Below are positions 31,388-39,924 of a stretch of DNA of 64,000 nucleotides, in pieces. The stretch comes from DASRBO01 sp035653595 (GTDB lineage Bacteria > Actinomycetota > Acidimicrobiia > Acidimicrobiales > JAJPHE01): assembly GCA_035653595.1 (NCBI GenBank), contig DASRBO010000176.1, positions 1-64,000 on the forward strand. The letters run 5' to 3'. The position numbers and the translations under genes were made by a program. Within the stretch, counting starts at the first letter, position 1. Every line of letters starts with the position of its first letter. The notes below the pieces were generated by a model. The model saw nothing but the letters and a program-made list of their open reading frames with translations, was not told the DNA's origin and did not search any database.

Positions 31388-32686
31388 GTGTCCGCATCGC
31401 AGCTCCTCGCCCAGCACCCCCAGCTTCCCTACCTGGCCGGTGCCGTCGCCGCCGGCCTGATCGGGTTGGCCAGCCTCTTGCGCTCGCTCCTCACCCGCCG
31501 CAGCCTGCGTCGGCGGATCGGGTCGCTCGCCCTGCGCCTCTCCGACGACCCGGCCGCCGCCGAGGGTCACAGCCTGGAGGCCGCCCTGAGCCACCTCGAG
31601 CACGCCGCCCAGCGGTCCCTGGAGCGCTCCAGCGAGGGCGAGTACCGGGTGTCGCGCCTGGCGGGGGCCCTCGACGCCGTGCCGGTCGGGGTGGTGGTGG
31701 CCGACGAGGCCGGGGTGGTGCGGTTCCACAACCTGCGGGCGGCCGCCCTGCTCGAGACGGCCGGCGACGGCCGCAGCACGGCCGAGCTGTCCGACGCCGT
31801 GGCCCGGCTGCTGGCCTCGGCCGGTGCCGGCCACCCGGTGGCCCGCACGATCGAGCTGGCCGGCCCCCCGCCGGCGGTGCTCAACCTGCGCTCGGTCGCC
31901 ATCGACGACGGCCAGCGCCCGGTGGGGGCCATGGCGCTCATCGAGGACGCCACCGAGGCCAGGCGCCTCGAGGTGGTCAGCCGCGACTTCGCCGCCAACG
32001 CCGGGGAGCGGCTGCTGAGACCGGTGACCGCCATGGCCGCCCTGGCCCGGGTGCTGGCGGACGGCCTGGGTGCCGGCCCCGTCCCGCCCCCCGGCCGCTG
32101 CCCCGGCGGGGAGAGCCACCTGGCCCGCCGGCTGGCCGACGACGCCGCCCGCCTGTCCGGGGTCGTCGAGGACCTGGTGGAGCTGGCCCGGGCGGAACGG
32201 GACCAGGCCCGCCGCTTCGAACGGACCCCGGTGGCGGTGGTAATGGACGAGGCGGCAGCCGCCGTGCGGCCGCTGGCCCGCCGCCGCCAGGTGGGCCTCG
32301 AGGTGGCCCCGGCCGACATGGGCTGCGCCGTGGCCGGCGAGGGCCGGTCGCTGGTCGACGCGCTGGCCCGCTTGATCGAGAACGCCGTCAACCACTCCGG
32401 CCCGGGCCAGTCGGTCACCGTCGACTCGGTGGCGGTGGGAAACCGGGTCGACCTGGTGGTGCGGGACGCCGGCGCCGGCATGGACGATCCCGACCTCAGC
32501 CGGTCGTTCGAGGCGTTCTACCGGGGAGCGGGCTCCGGCGAGCCGGCCGGGGCGGGCCTGGGCCTGACGGTCGCTCGCGCCGTGGCCCACAGCCACGGCG
32601 GGACGGTGCTGGTCGACAGCCGCCCGGGCGAGGGCACCACCGCCGTCATCCGGCTGCCGCTGGCCGCCGCCCGGCTGGTCAGCTGA
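31388..32686 (+). CDS. Histidine-kinase-like protein lacking the phospho-acceptor His
   Basis: A 432-aa protein: TM helix (residues about 13-32), PAS-like domain (VPVGVVVADEAGVVRFHNLR), a HisKA-like helix and a complete HATPase_c (N-box LARLIENAVNHS, G1 VRDAGAGMDD, F-box FEAFYRG, G2 GAGLGLTVAR). In the H-box the usual DFxANxSHELRTP reads DFAANAGERLLRP, so the conserved His aligns with Glu and the Arg of RTP is changed. It should bind ATP but cannot autophosphorylate there. No response regulator is adjacent. Its stop overlaps serS tail-to-tail in the palindrome AGCTGATCAGCT (32681-32692). Confidence 0.85.
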   Translation: MSASQLLAQHPQLPYLAGAVAAGLIGLASLLRSLLTRRSLRRRIGSLALRLSDDPAAAEGHSLEAALSHLEHAAQRSLERSSEGEYRVSRLAGALDAVPVGVVVADEAGVVRFHNLRAAALLETAGDGRSTAELSDAVARLLASAGAGHPVARTIELAGPPPAVLNLRSVAIDDGQRPVGAMALIEDATEARRLEVVSRDFAANAGERLLRPVTAMAALARVLADGLGAGPVPPPGRCPGGESHLARRLADDAARLSGVVEDLVELARAERDQARRFERTPVAVVMDEAAAAVRPLARRRQVGLEVAPADMGCAVAGEGRSLVDALARLIENAVNHSGPGQSVTVDSVAVGNRVDLVVRDAGAGMDDPDLSRSFEAFYRGAGSGEPAGAGLGLTVARAVAHSHGGTVLVDSRPGEGTTAVIRLPLAAARLVS

Positions 32687-33983
32687 TCAGCTCGGCGCCG
32701 CCCAGGTAGGGCCGCAGGGCGGCAGGCAGCTCGACGGTGCCGTCGGGGCGCCGGTGGCTCTCGACCAGGGCGGCCCACACCCGCGGCCAGGCCAGGGCCG
32801 ACCCGTTGAGGGTATGCACGAAGGCGGTCCCCTCCCCACCCACCGGCCGGTACCGGACGTTGGCCCGCCGGGCCTGGTAGTCGGTGAACCACGAGACCGA
32901 CGACACCTCCAGCCACATGCCGCAGCCCGGCGCGTAGGCCTCGAGGTCGAAGGTGCGCGACGAGGACTGGCCCAGATCGCCTGCGCACAGATCCACCACC
33001 CGGTAGGCCAGCTCCAGCTCCTGCAGCAGCCGCTCCGCCCGGGCCAGAAGGTCGGCGTGGACCTCGGCCGCCTGCTCGGCGGTGGCGTAGGCGAGGATCT
33101 CGACCTTGTCGAACTCGTGGACCCGCAGCAGGCCCCTGGTGTCGCGTCCGGCCGAACCGGCTTCCCGCCGGTAGCACGGGGTGGCGGCGGTGAAGCGCAT
33201 GGGCAGATCGGCCCCGTCGAGGATCTCGTTTCGGGCCAGCGATGTCAGGGGCACCTCGGCGGTGGGGATGCCCCAGAGGTCGTCGCGCTCGATGTGATAG
33301 GCGTCGTCGGCGAACTTGGGCAGGTGGCCGGTGGCGACCATGGTGTCGGTCCGCACCAACGTCGGCGGCCTGATCTCCTCGAAGTCGGGCCGGTGGCGGT
33401 CGAGGGCGAAGCTGGTGAGGGCCCGCAGCAGCGAAGCGCCCATGCCCCGGAACATCGGGAACATCGAGCCCGACAGCTTGGCCCCCCGCTCGAGGTCGAG
33501 GATGCCGAGGGCGGACCCGACGTCCCAGTGCGGGATCTGGGCGTGCTCGGGATAGGAGGGGTTGCCCTCCTCGTCGAGCTCGACCCCCGGCGGCATCCAC
33601 CGGCGCAGGACCACGTTGTCCTCCTCGGTGGTCCCGTCCGGAGCGGCGGCGTCGGGCAGGTTCGGAAGCCTGAGCAGCAGGTCGCGCAGCTCGGCGGCCA
33701 CCCGGTCCACCTCGGCCTCCAGCGTCCGCTCCTGCTCGCCGAGGGCCCGGCTCTCCGTAGCCGCCAGCTCGGCGTCGGCGCCCCGCCCCGACCGGCGCGC
33801 CTCGCCCACCTCGCGTGAGAGCACCTTGACCCTGGCCCGGAGCTCGTCGCGCTCGCCGCTGAGCTGGCGGTGGCGGCGGTCGAGCTCGGCCAGACGGTCC
33901 ACCTCGGCCCCGTCGATCCCCCGGCGGGCGAGGGCGGCGCGCACGACTTCGGGCTCGCGACGCAGTCGGTGGATGTCGAGCAT
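32679..33983 (-). CDS. serS: Seryl-tRNA synthetase
   Basis: A 434-aa class II synthetase that charges tRNA-Ser. The N-terminal coiled-coil arm is at residues about 30-105 (RRHRQLSGERDELRARVKVL). Motif 2 is CYRREAGSAGRDTRGLLRVH and motif 3 is NGSALAWPRVWAALVE; serine-binding TAEVPLTSL is present. Full family length. Starts at ATG 33983; a much longer open frame upstream is a shadow of the divergent ABC gene. Confidence 0.97.
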   Translation of the reverse strand: MLDIHRLRREPEVVRAALARRGIDGAEVDRLAELDRRHRQLSGERDELRARVKVLSREVGEARRSGRGADAELAATESRALGEQERTLEAEVDRVAAELRDLLLRLPNLPDAAAPDGTTEEDNVVLRRWMPPGVELDEEGNPSYPEHAQIPHWDVGSALGILDLERGAKLSGSMFPMFRGMGASLLRALTSFALDRHRPDFEEIRPPTLVRTDTMVATGHLPKFADDAYHIERDDLWGIPTAEVPLTSLARNEILDGADLPMRFTAATPCYRREAGSAGRDTRGLLRVHEFDKVEILAYATAEQAAEVHADLLARAERLLQELELAYRVVDLCAGDLGQSSSRTFDLEAYAPGCGMWLEVSSVSWFTDYQARRANVRYRPVGGEGTAFVHTLNGSALAWPRVWAALVESHRRPDGTVELPAALRPYLGGAELIS

Positions 33984-34010
33984 TGAAATGTCGAAACTAC
34001 TCTCGCCCCG

Positions 34011-34922
34011 GTGCCCGCCATCGACGTTTCCTCGCTGGTGGTGCGCTACGGGGACCTCACCGCGGTCGACCGCCTCGACCTCCAGGCCGAGGCGGGCGAG
34101 ATCACCGTCCTGCTCGGTCCCAACGGTGCGGGCAAGACCACCACCGTCGAGACCCTCGAGGGCTACCGGCGCCCCGACGCCGGAACGGTGCGGATCCTCG
34201 GCCTCGATCCCGTCGCCGACCGGGCCGCCCTGGTCCCCCGGCTGGGGGTGATGCTGCAGCGGGGCGGCGTCTACCCGTCGATGGGCGCCCGGCGGGTGCT
34301 TGGCTTGTTCGCCTCGTTCTACGAGGATCCCGCCGACCCCGCCGCCCTGATCGAGCAGCTGGGGCTGGGGGCGGTGGCCGACATCCCGTGGCGACGCCTG
34401 TCCGGGGGCGAGCAGCAGCGGCTGTCGCTGGCTCTGGCGCTGGTGGGCCGGCCCGAGGTGGCCTTCCTCGACGAGCCCACCGCCGGGGTCGATCCCGCCG
34501 GACGCATCGGCATCCGCGACACGGTCGCCGGACTCCGGGGTGAGGGGGTGTGCGTGCTCATGACGACCCACGACCTCGACGAGGCCGAGCGGCTGGCCGA
34601 CCGCATCGTGATCGTCGACCACGGCCGGGTGGTGGCGGCGGGATCGCCCACCGAACTGCGCCGGGCCGGTGCCGGCGGTCCGATCCGCTTCGGTGCCCCG
34701 CCCGGCCTCGACGTGGCCGGGCTGGGGGCGACCCTGGGCGCCCCGGTGGCCGAGGAGCGCCCGGGTGAGTACACGGTCGACACCGCCCCAACACCGAGCG
34801 CCATCGCCTCCCTCACCGCCTGGCTGGCCGAGCGCAACCTGCCCCTGGCCGACCTGCAGGCCGGCCGCCACCGCCTCGAGGACGTCTTCCTCCGCCTCAC
34901 CTCCGACCGCGAGGAGTTATGA
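34011..34922 (+). CDS. ABC transporter ATP-binding protein (DrrA/CcmA type)
   Basis: A 303-aa ATPase: Walker A GPNGAGKTTTVETLEGYRRP, Q-loop LGVMLQRGGVYPSMGARRVL, signature LSGGEQQRLSL, Walker B VAFLDEPTAGVDP, H-loop MTTHDLDEAERL. A C-terminal extension follows, as in DrrA-like drug/lipid exporters. It starts GTG 34011, 27 nt from the serS start (divergent). It overlaps the permease gene by 4 nt and forms a two-component exporter with it. Confidence 0.93.
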   Translation: MPAIDVSSLVVRYGDLTAVDRLDLQAEAGEITVLLGPNGAGKTTTVETLEGYRRPDAGTVRILGLDPVADRAALVPRLGVMLQRGGVYPSMGARRVLGLFASFYEDPADPAALIEQLGLGAVADIPWRRLSGGEQQRLSLALALVGRPEVAFLDEPTAGVDPAGRIGIRDTVAGLRGEGVCVLMTTHDLDEAERLADRIVIVDHGRVVAAGSPTELRRAGAGGPIRFGAPPGLDVAGLGATLGAPVAEERPGEYTVDTAPTPSAIASLTAWLAERNLPLADLQAGRHRLEDVFLRLTSDREEL

Positions 34923-35665
34923 GCGCGCCGGCTCCGCCCGCCCGCCGGGTGGCGGCCCAGGCCCGCGCCGAGCTGGCCATGACCCTGCGCCGGGGAGAGT
35001 CGGTGCTGCTGGCCCTGGGGATACCGGTGATGCTGCTGGTCTTCTTCTCCCTGGTGCGGGTGCTGCCCACCGGGCCGGGGGCGCCCGTCAACTTCCTCGG
35101 GCCCGGCATCATCGCCCTGGCGGTGATGTCCACCGGCATGGTGAGCCTGGGCATCGCCACCGGGTTCGAGCGCAGCTACGGGGTCCTCAAGCGGCTGGGG
35201 ACCACCCCGCTCGGTCGGCCGGGCCTGCTGGTGGCGAAGACCGTCGCCGTGGTCGGGCTGGAGGCGGTCCAGCTGGTCGTGCTGGTTCCGGTGGCGGTGG
35301 GGCTGGGCTGGCGGCCGGCGGGAACGGCGGCCGGCCTGGCCGTGGTGGCGGTGGTCGTGGGCACGGTCGCCTTCGCCGGACTTGGCCTGCTCATGGCCGG
35401 TTCCCTCAAGGCGGAAACGACCCTGTCCGCCGCCAACGGCCTTTATCTTGTGCTCCTTCTCCTGGGAGGAATGGTCATCCCCCTGACCAAGCTCCCCTCG
35501 GCCCTGGCCGGGGTGGCCCGGGCCCTGCCGGCCGCCGCCCTCTCCCAGGCCCTGTCGGGGGCCCTGGGCCCGGCGCACCGGGTGGGCATCCACGACTGGG
35601 TGGTGCTGGCGGTCTGGGCGGTGGCGGCGCCGGTCGCCGCCGCCGTCACCTTCCGCTGGGAATGA
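34919..35665 (+). CDS. ABC-2 type permease
   Basis: A 248-aa protein with six TM helices. The ABC-2 signature region is near the middle (GFERSYGVLKRLGTTPLGR), where the coupling loop meets the ATPase; LLLGGMVIPLTKLPSALAG follows. Partner of the preceding ATPase (ATGA overlap). It probably exports a hydrophobic compound. Its 3' end overlaps that of the convergent tlpA-like gene by 20 nt. Confidence 0.9.
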   Translation: MSAPAPPARRVAAQARAELAMTLRRGESVLLALGIPVMLLVFFSLVRVLPTGPGAPVNFLGPGIIALAVMSTGMVSLGIATGFERSYGVLKRLGTTPLGRPGLLVAKTVAVVGLEAVQLVVLVPVAVGLGWRPAGTAAGLAVVAVVVGTVAFAGLGLLMAGSLKAETTLSAANGLYLVLLLLGGMVIPLTKLPSALAGVARALPAAALSQALSGALGPAHRVGIHDWVVLAVWAVAAPVAAAVTFRWE

Positions 35666-36245
35666 TCCGGGCCAGCCACCAGTCCAACCTGGCCCGGCTG
35701 AGCTCCCCGTCGACCTTGCCCACCACGCGACCCCGGGTGTCGATGAACACCGTGGTCGGGGTGCCGCCCAGCCGGTACAGGTTGGCCACCTTGTCGTCGG
35801 GATCGAAGCCGGCCGGGTAGCTGACCCCGGCGGTGGCCAGCAGCCGGCGGGCCGGGCCCAGCTGGTCCTCCAGGTCGACGCCCACGAACGCCACCCGCCG
35901 GCCCGAGGACCGGGCGGCCCCCGCCAGCAGGGGAAGCTCCTGGCGGCAGGGCGGGCACCAGGCGCCGAAGAAGTTGAGCACCGCCGGCCTGCCCCTGATC
36001 AGCCCGCTCAGCCGGAAGCTCACCGAGGTGTCCCCGACGTAGGGGAGGCTGAAGTCGGGTGCCGGGCCCTGGACCCTGACCACGTCGACCGGGGCCGGGG
36101 TGCGGGTGAGCCCGGAGTACAGGCCGACGGTCACGATGAAGCCGACCGTGGCGGCGCCGATGGCCACCCGCAGGCGGGTGGAGAGGTAGGGCCGCCGGCG
36201 CCGGGCGGCGGGAGCAGGCTCGGCGCCGGCCCCCGGACCGGTCAG
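35646..36245 (-). CDS. TlpA-like membrane-anchored thiol-disulfide oxidoreductase
   Basis: A 199-aa protein with a basic N-terminus (RRRRPYLSTRLR), one TM (VAIGAATVGFIVTVGLYSGL) and an extracytoplasmic TlpA/ResA thioredoxin domain: PDFSLPYVGD, active site GAWCPPCRQELPLL, cis-Pro in GGTPTTVFIDTRG. ResA/TlpA proteins reduce haem-binding or copper-site cysteines in cytochrome biogenesis, which fits the adjacent haem O/A synthase genes. No ATG/GTG/TTG precedes the TM; CTG 36245, overlapping the ctaB stop as CTGA, is the likely start. Confidence 0.85.
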   Translation of the reverse strand: MTGPGAGAEPAPAARRRRPYLSTRLRVAIGAATVGFIVTVGLYSGLTRTPAPVDVVRVQGPAPDFSLPYVGDTSVSFRLSGLIRGRPAVLNFFGAWCPPCRQELPLLAGAARSSGRRVAFVGVDLEDQLGPARRLLATAGVSYPAGFDPDDKVANLYRLGGTPTTVFIDTRGRVVGKVDGELSRARLDWWLARIIPSGR

Positions 36246-37162
36246 GGCCAGAACCGGCGGACCAGGACGTCGCCGGCCATGGCCACGAACAGCACGGTGA
36301 GGTAGGTGATCGACCAGCCGAACAACCGCATGGCGGCGGCGGCCGACTCCGACCGGAGCAGCTGCACCGCCCGCACCATGAACACCGCCCCCACCAAGGT
36401 GGCGGCCACCAGGTAGAGCAGGCCCAGATGGGCCACCGGGGCCAGCACCAGCGACAGGGCCCCCAGCACGGCGGTGTAGGCGACGATCCGGCGGGAGGTG
36501 TCGGCCAGCGAGCGCACCGCAGGCAGCATGGGCACCTCGGCGGCGGCGTAGTCCTCGCGGTAGCGCACGGCCAGGGCCCAGAAGTGGGGCGGGGTCCAGA
36601 CGAAGATGATCCCGAACATCACCAGGGGGGCCAGGGCGAGGTGGTCGGTGACCGCCGCCCATCCCACCAGCACCGGCACCGCCCCGGCCGCCCCGCCGAT
36701 GACGATGTTCTGGGTCGAGGTCCGCTTCAGCCAGAGCGTGTAGACGAACACGTAGAACAAGGTGGCGCTCACCGCCAGGACCGCGCTCAACAGGTTGACC
36801 GCCCACCACAGCTCGGCGAAGGCCAGCACCTCCAGCACCACGGCGAAGACGAGGGCGCCGGACGGGCTGACCACCCCGGTGACCAGGGGCCGGTTGCGGG
36901 TGCGGCGCATGATGCGGTCGATGTCGCGGTCGACGTACATGTTGATGGCGTTGGCGCCGCCGGCGGCCAGTGTCCCGCCGACCATGGTCGCCAGCACCAA
37001 CCAGCCCGAGGGCAGCCCCCGGGCGGCGACCACCATGGTCGGCACGGTCGTGACCAGCAGGAGCTCGATGATGCGGGGCTTGGTCAGGGCCACGTAGCCC
37101 TTCACCCGGGCCATGAGCCCACGATCGGAGGCGGTGTCGACGGCGGCCACGGTGACGGACAT
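36242..37162 (-). CDS. ctaB: Protohaem IX farnesyltransferase (haem O synthase)
   Basis: A 306-aa UbiA-family prenyltransferase with about nine TM helices. First Asp-rich motif: NAINMYVDRDIDRIMRRTRN. Second: YREDYAAAEVPMLP. The N-terminal VALTKPRIIELLLVTTVPTM is typical of CtaB/CyoE. Makes haem O from haem B and farnesyl-PP for cytochrome oxidase. Divergent from ctaA (73 bp between) and followed by tlpA. Confidence 0.95.
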   Translation of the reverse strand: MSVTVAAVDTASDRGLMARVKGYVALTKPRIIELLLVTTVPTMVVAARGLPSGWLVLATMVGGTLAAGGANAINMYVDRDIDRIMRRTRNRPLVTGVVSPSGALVFAVVLEVLAFAELWWAVNLLSAVLAVSATLFYVFVYTLWLKRTSTQNIVIGGAAGAVPVLVGWAAVTDHLALAPLVMFGIIFVWTPPHFWALAVRYREDYAAAEVPMLPAVRSLADTSRRIVAYTAVLGALSLVLAPVAHLGLLYLVAATLVGAVFMVRAVQLLRSESAAAAMRLFGWSITYLTVLFVAMAGDVLVRRFWP

Positions 37163-37235
37163 GGGCTTCCCACGTTACCGACGCCCCCGGGTCGCCTGGC
37201 AAGACGGCGCCGGGGGACCCGTAGCATGGGCAGCC

Positions 37236-38228
37236 ATGAAGAGGCCCCGGCTGACGCCTCGCGCCGCCCGCCGCGCCTATCTGGTGGCCCTGGTCGCCCT
37301 GTGCCTGATCGTCCTCACCGGCGCCGCCGTGCGCCTCACCCAGTCCGGTCTGGGCTGTCCCGACTGGCCGACGTGCACCGCCCACCGGCTGGTGGCGGCG
37401 TGGCAGTACCACGCCGCCATCGAGTTCGGGAACCGGGTGGTGACCGTGGCGGTGACCCTGGCCGTGCTGGCCGCCCTCGGCGCCGCCTGGCTGCAGGTCC
37501 CCCGCCGGGCGGACCTGCTGTGGCTGTCGGCGGGCACCGTGGCCGGGGTGGTGGCCCAGGCCGTCCTCGGCGGCATCACCGTGCTGGCCAAGCTCTCGCC
37601 TCCGTGGGTGATGGCCCACTTCCTCCTCTCGATGGCGGTGGTGGCCGTGGGGGCCGCCCTGGTCGACCGCTCCCGCCGTCCCGCCGGACGGCGCCAACCG
37701 GTGGTCACCGGCCGTCTTCTGATGACCAGCCGGGCGATGGTCGCCCTCAGCGCCGTCGTGCTCGGCCTCGGCACGGTGGTGACCGGCTCCGGGCCCCACT
37801 CCGGCGGGGTCGACGTGGCCCGGCTGCCCCTGCCGGCCCGCGACGCCGCCGAGCTGCACAGCACCGCCGTCGTGCTGCTGGTCGGTCTCACCCTGGGGGT
37901 CCTGCTGCTGCTCAGGCCGGCGGGGGCGCCGGCGGCGGTCGAGGCTCGGGGGCGGGTTCTCCTCTACGTGATGGTCGCCCAGGGTGCGGTCGGCTACACC
38001 CAGTACCTCACCGGCGTGCCGGCAGCCCTGGTGGAGATCCACGTCGCCGGCGCCCTGGCGGTGTGGCTCGCCGTCCTGCGCTTCCACTGGTCGCTCCGCC
38101 GGACGCCGACGGGCGGCGACGAGCCGGCTCCGTCGGTGGCGTCCGCCTCCGACCCGGTCGTGGCCAGCGCCGAGCAGGTGGTGGCGGCCCTCGGCGGCGC
38201 GCCCGCCCAGGCCGGCGCCCCGAGTTGA
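37236..38228 (+). CDS. ctaA: Haem A synthase (COX15/CtaA family)
   Basis: A 330-aa protein with eight TM helices in two similar halves. Conserved Glu/His sites are present: QYHAAIEFGNRVVT, VMAHFLLSM, AELHSTAVV and LVEIHVAGALA. CPDWPTC gives the loop Cys pair after TM1 typical of the actinobacterial/Bacillus type. Oxidises haem O to haem A. A disordered Ala/Ser-rich tail follows the last TM. Confidence 0.94.
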   Translation: MKRPRLTPRAARRAYLVALVALCLIVLTGAAVRLTQSGLGCPDWPTCTAHRLVAAWQYHAAIEFGNRVVTVAVTLAVLAALGAAWLQVPRRADLLWLSAGTVAGVVAQAVLGGITVLAKLSPPWVMAHFLLSMAVVAVGAALVDRSRRPAGRRQPVVTGRLLMTSRAMVALSAVVLGLGTVVTGSGPHSGGVDVARLPLPARDAAELHSTAVVLLVGLTLGVLLLLRPAGAPAAVEARGRVLLYVMVAQGAVGYTQYLTGVPAALVEIHVAGALAVWLAVLRFHWSLRRTPTGGDEPAPSVASASDPVVASAEQVVAALGGAPAQAGAPS

Positions 38229-38256
38229 CGGTGGCGGCCGGGGCGACCGGTTCGGG

Positions 38257-38556
38257 ATGACCGCCCCACTGACGGCACCGGTACGCGAGCGCGTTCCCGC
38301 CGGGGACGAGGACGTCCGACCCGACCGTCCCTGGATCGTCATCGTCTGGAACGACCCCATCAACCTGATGTCCTACGTGACCTACGTGTTCCAGAAGCTG
38401 TTCGGCTACAGCCACGAGAAGGCCACCCGGCTGATGCTGCAGGTGCACCACGAGGGCCGGGCCATCGTCTCCAGCGGCACGCGCGAGCGGGCCGAGCTCG
38501 ACGTGTTCCGCCTCCACGAGCACGGGCTGTGGGCGACCATGGAGCAGGAGAGCTGA
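38257..38556 (+). CDS. clpS: ATP-dependent Clp protease adaptor ClpS
   Basis: A 99-aa protein with the ClpS core: WIVIVWNDPINLMSYVTYVF (N-degron-binding Asn-Asp), LFGYSHEKATRLMLQVHHEG (His of the binding pocket) and RAELDVFRLHEHGLWATMEQ. Delivers N-end-rule substrates to ClpA/ClpC. Coupled to the DUF2017 gene by TGATG, the usual actinobacterial pair. Confidence 0.96.
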   Translation: MTAPLTAPVRERVPAGDEDVRPDRPWIVIVWNDPINLMSYVTYVFQKLFGYSHEKATRLMLQVHHEGRAIVSSGTRERAELDVFRLHEHGLWATMEQES

Positions 38557-39026
38557 TGCCGAGCCCCCACCGCCGGGTCCGGCGCAACCGCCGGGGGGAG
38601 TACCTCATCAACCTGCCGCCCGACGAGCGGGAGCTGCTGCGCTCGCTGCCCGGACAGCTGGTGGAGCTGCTGTCCGACCCCTCATCCCCCGACCTGCGCC
38701 GGATCTTCCCCCCGGCCTACGTCGAGGACGACCAGGCCGAACGGGAGTACCGGCGCCTTATGGAGGAGGAGCTGACCACCCGCCACCGGGTGGCACTGGA
38801 GACCATGGCGGCGACCGTCGACGCGTCCCGCCTCGACCAGGACCAGATGGCGGCGTGGGCCAGTGCCCTCAACGACCTGCGCCTCGTCCTCGGGACCAGG
38901 CTCGACGTGAGCGAGGACATGCAACCTCCCGACCCCGACGACCCCCGGGCGCCGGCCCATGCCCTCTACGGCTACCTGAGCTGGCTGCAGGAGCAGGTGG
39001 TCGAGGCCCTGGCCGCCGGGCTCTGA
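38556..39026 (+). CDS. DUF2017 family protein
   Basis: A 156-aa soluble helical protein, commonly encoded directly after clpS in Actinobacteria, as here (TGATG overlap). INLPPDERELLRSLPGQLVE, RRIFPPAYVEDDQAEREYRR and WASALNDLRLVLGTRLDV are characteristic. Function unknown; context suggests a link to Clp-dependent proteolysis. Confidence 0.88.
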   Translation: MPSPHRRVRRNRRGEYLINLPPDERELLRSLPGQLVELLSDPSSPDLRRIFPPAYVEDDQAEREYRRLMEEELTTRHRVALETMAATVDASRLDQDQMAAWASALNDLRLVLGTRLDVSEDMQPPDPDDPRAPAHALYGYLSWLQEQVVEALAAGL

Positions 39027-39054
39027 GGCCCGTTCGCTCTGGCAGCATGAGCTG

Positions 39055-39924
39055 ATGCCGGTCGACACCGTCACCGTGGCCGCCGGGGACGGCTCCCGCC
39101 TGGCGGTGGACCTCTGGCCCGGGGGCGGGGACGTGCCGTTCCTGCTCGTCCACGGCCTGGCCTCCAACGCCCAGCTGTGGTGGGGGGCGGCCGACGAGCT
39201 GCACCGGCTCGGTCACCCGGCGGCGGCCATGGACCAGCGGGGCCACGGTCGCTCGGAGCAGGCGGACACCGGCTACGACCTCGACACGGCCTGCGCCGAC
39301 CTGGTTTCGGTGCTCGACCACCTCGACGGGCTCGAAGGCTTCCGGGGCCGCATGCCTGTCGTCGCTGGCCAGTCGTGGGGAGCCAACGTCGCCCTCGAGG
39401 TCGGCTGGCGCCATCCCGAGCGGGTGGGCGGAGTGGTGTGCGTCGACGGTGCCACCAGCGACCTGGCCGGGCACTTCCCCCTTTGGGAGGACTGCGCCAA
39501 GGCCCTCGCCCCGCCGCGGCTGGCCGGCACCCCGCTGGCCCGGATAGAGGCATTCAGCCGCCAGGCCCATGGGGACTGGCCCGAGTCGGGCATCCGGGGG
39601 GCGCTGGCCAACTTCGAGGTGCGCCCCGACGGCACCGTCGCCCCGTGGCTGTCCTACGACCACCACATGGAGCTGCTGCGGGCCCTGTGGGAGCACCGGC
39701 CCAGCCGGCGCTACCCGGAGATGAAGGTTACGGTCCTGCTGGTGCCGGCCGGCAACGGCCGTCCGGGCAAGCGGGACGGGGTGGAGGCGGCCCTCGGCGC
39801 CCTGCCCCGGGCGGGCGTTCGCTGGTTCGATGGCGCCGACCATGACCTGCACGCCCAGTTCCCGGCCGAGCTGGCCGCCGCCCTGGACGAGGAGTGCCGC
39901 CACGGGGTGCTGTCGGGGCCGTGA
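39055..39924 (+). CDS. Alpha/beta-fold hydrolase
   Basis: A 289-aa protein with the complete pattern: oxyanion region LLVHGLASNAQLW, DQRGHGRS, nucleophile elbow VAGQSWGANVALE and catalytic His in DGADHDLHAQFP. Cytoplasmic, no signal peptide. The substrate (ester, lactone or other) cannot be told. Overlaps the next gene by 4 nt (GTGA). Confidence 0.88.
   Translation: MPVDTVTVAAGDGSRLAVDLWPGGGDVPFLLVHGLASNAQLWWGAADELHRLGHPAAAMDQRGHGRSEQADTGYDLDTACADLVSVLDHLDGLEGFRGRMPVVAGQSWGANVALEVGWRHPERVGGVVCVDGATSDLAGHFPLWEDCAKALAPPRLAGTPLARIEAFSRQAHGDWPESGIRGALANFEVRPDGTVAPWLSYDHHMELLRALWEHRPSRRYPEMKVTVLLVPAGNGRPGKRDGVEAALGALPRAGVRWFDGADHDLHAQFPAELAAALDEECRHGVLSGP

Noticed and set aside
32679..34871. A 730-residue open frame extending serS upstream
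   Set aside because: The extra part is antisense to the ABC ATPase gene and not protein-like; the synthetase starts at ATG 33983.
35646..38363. A 905-residue minus-strand frame fused to the TlpA-like gene
   Set aside because: Its first 700 residues are shadows of ctaB and ctaA; only the thioredoxin part is real.
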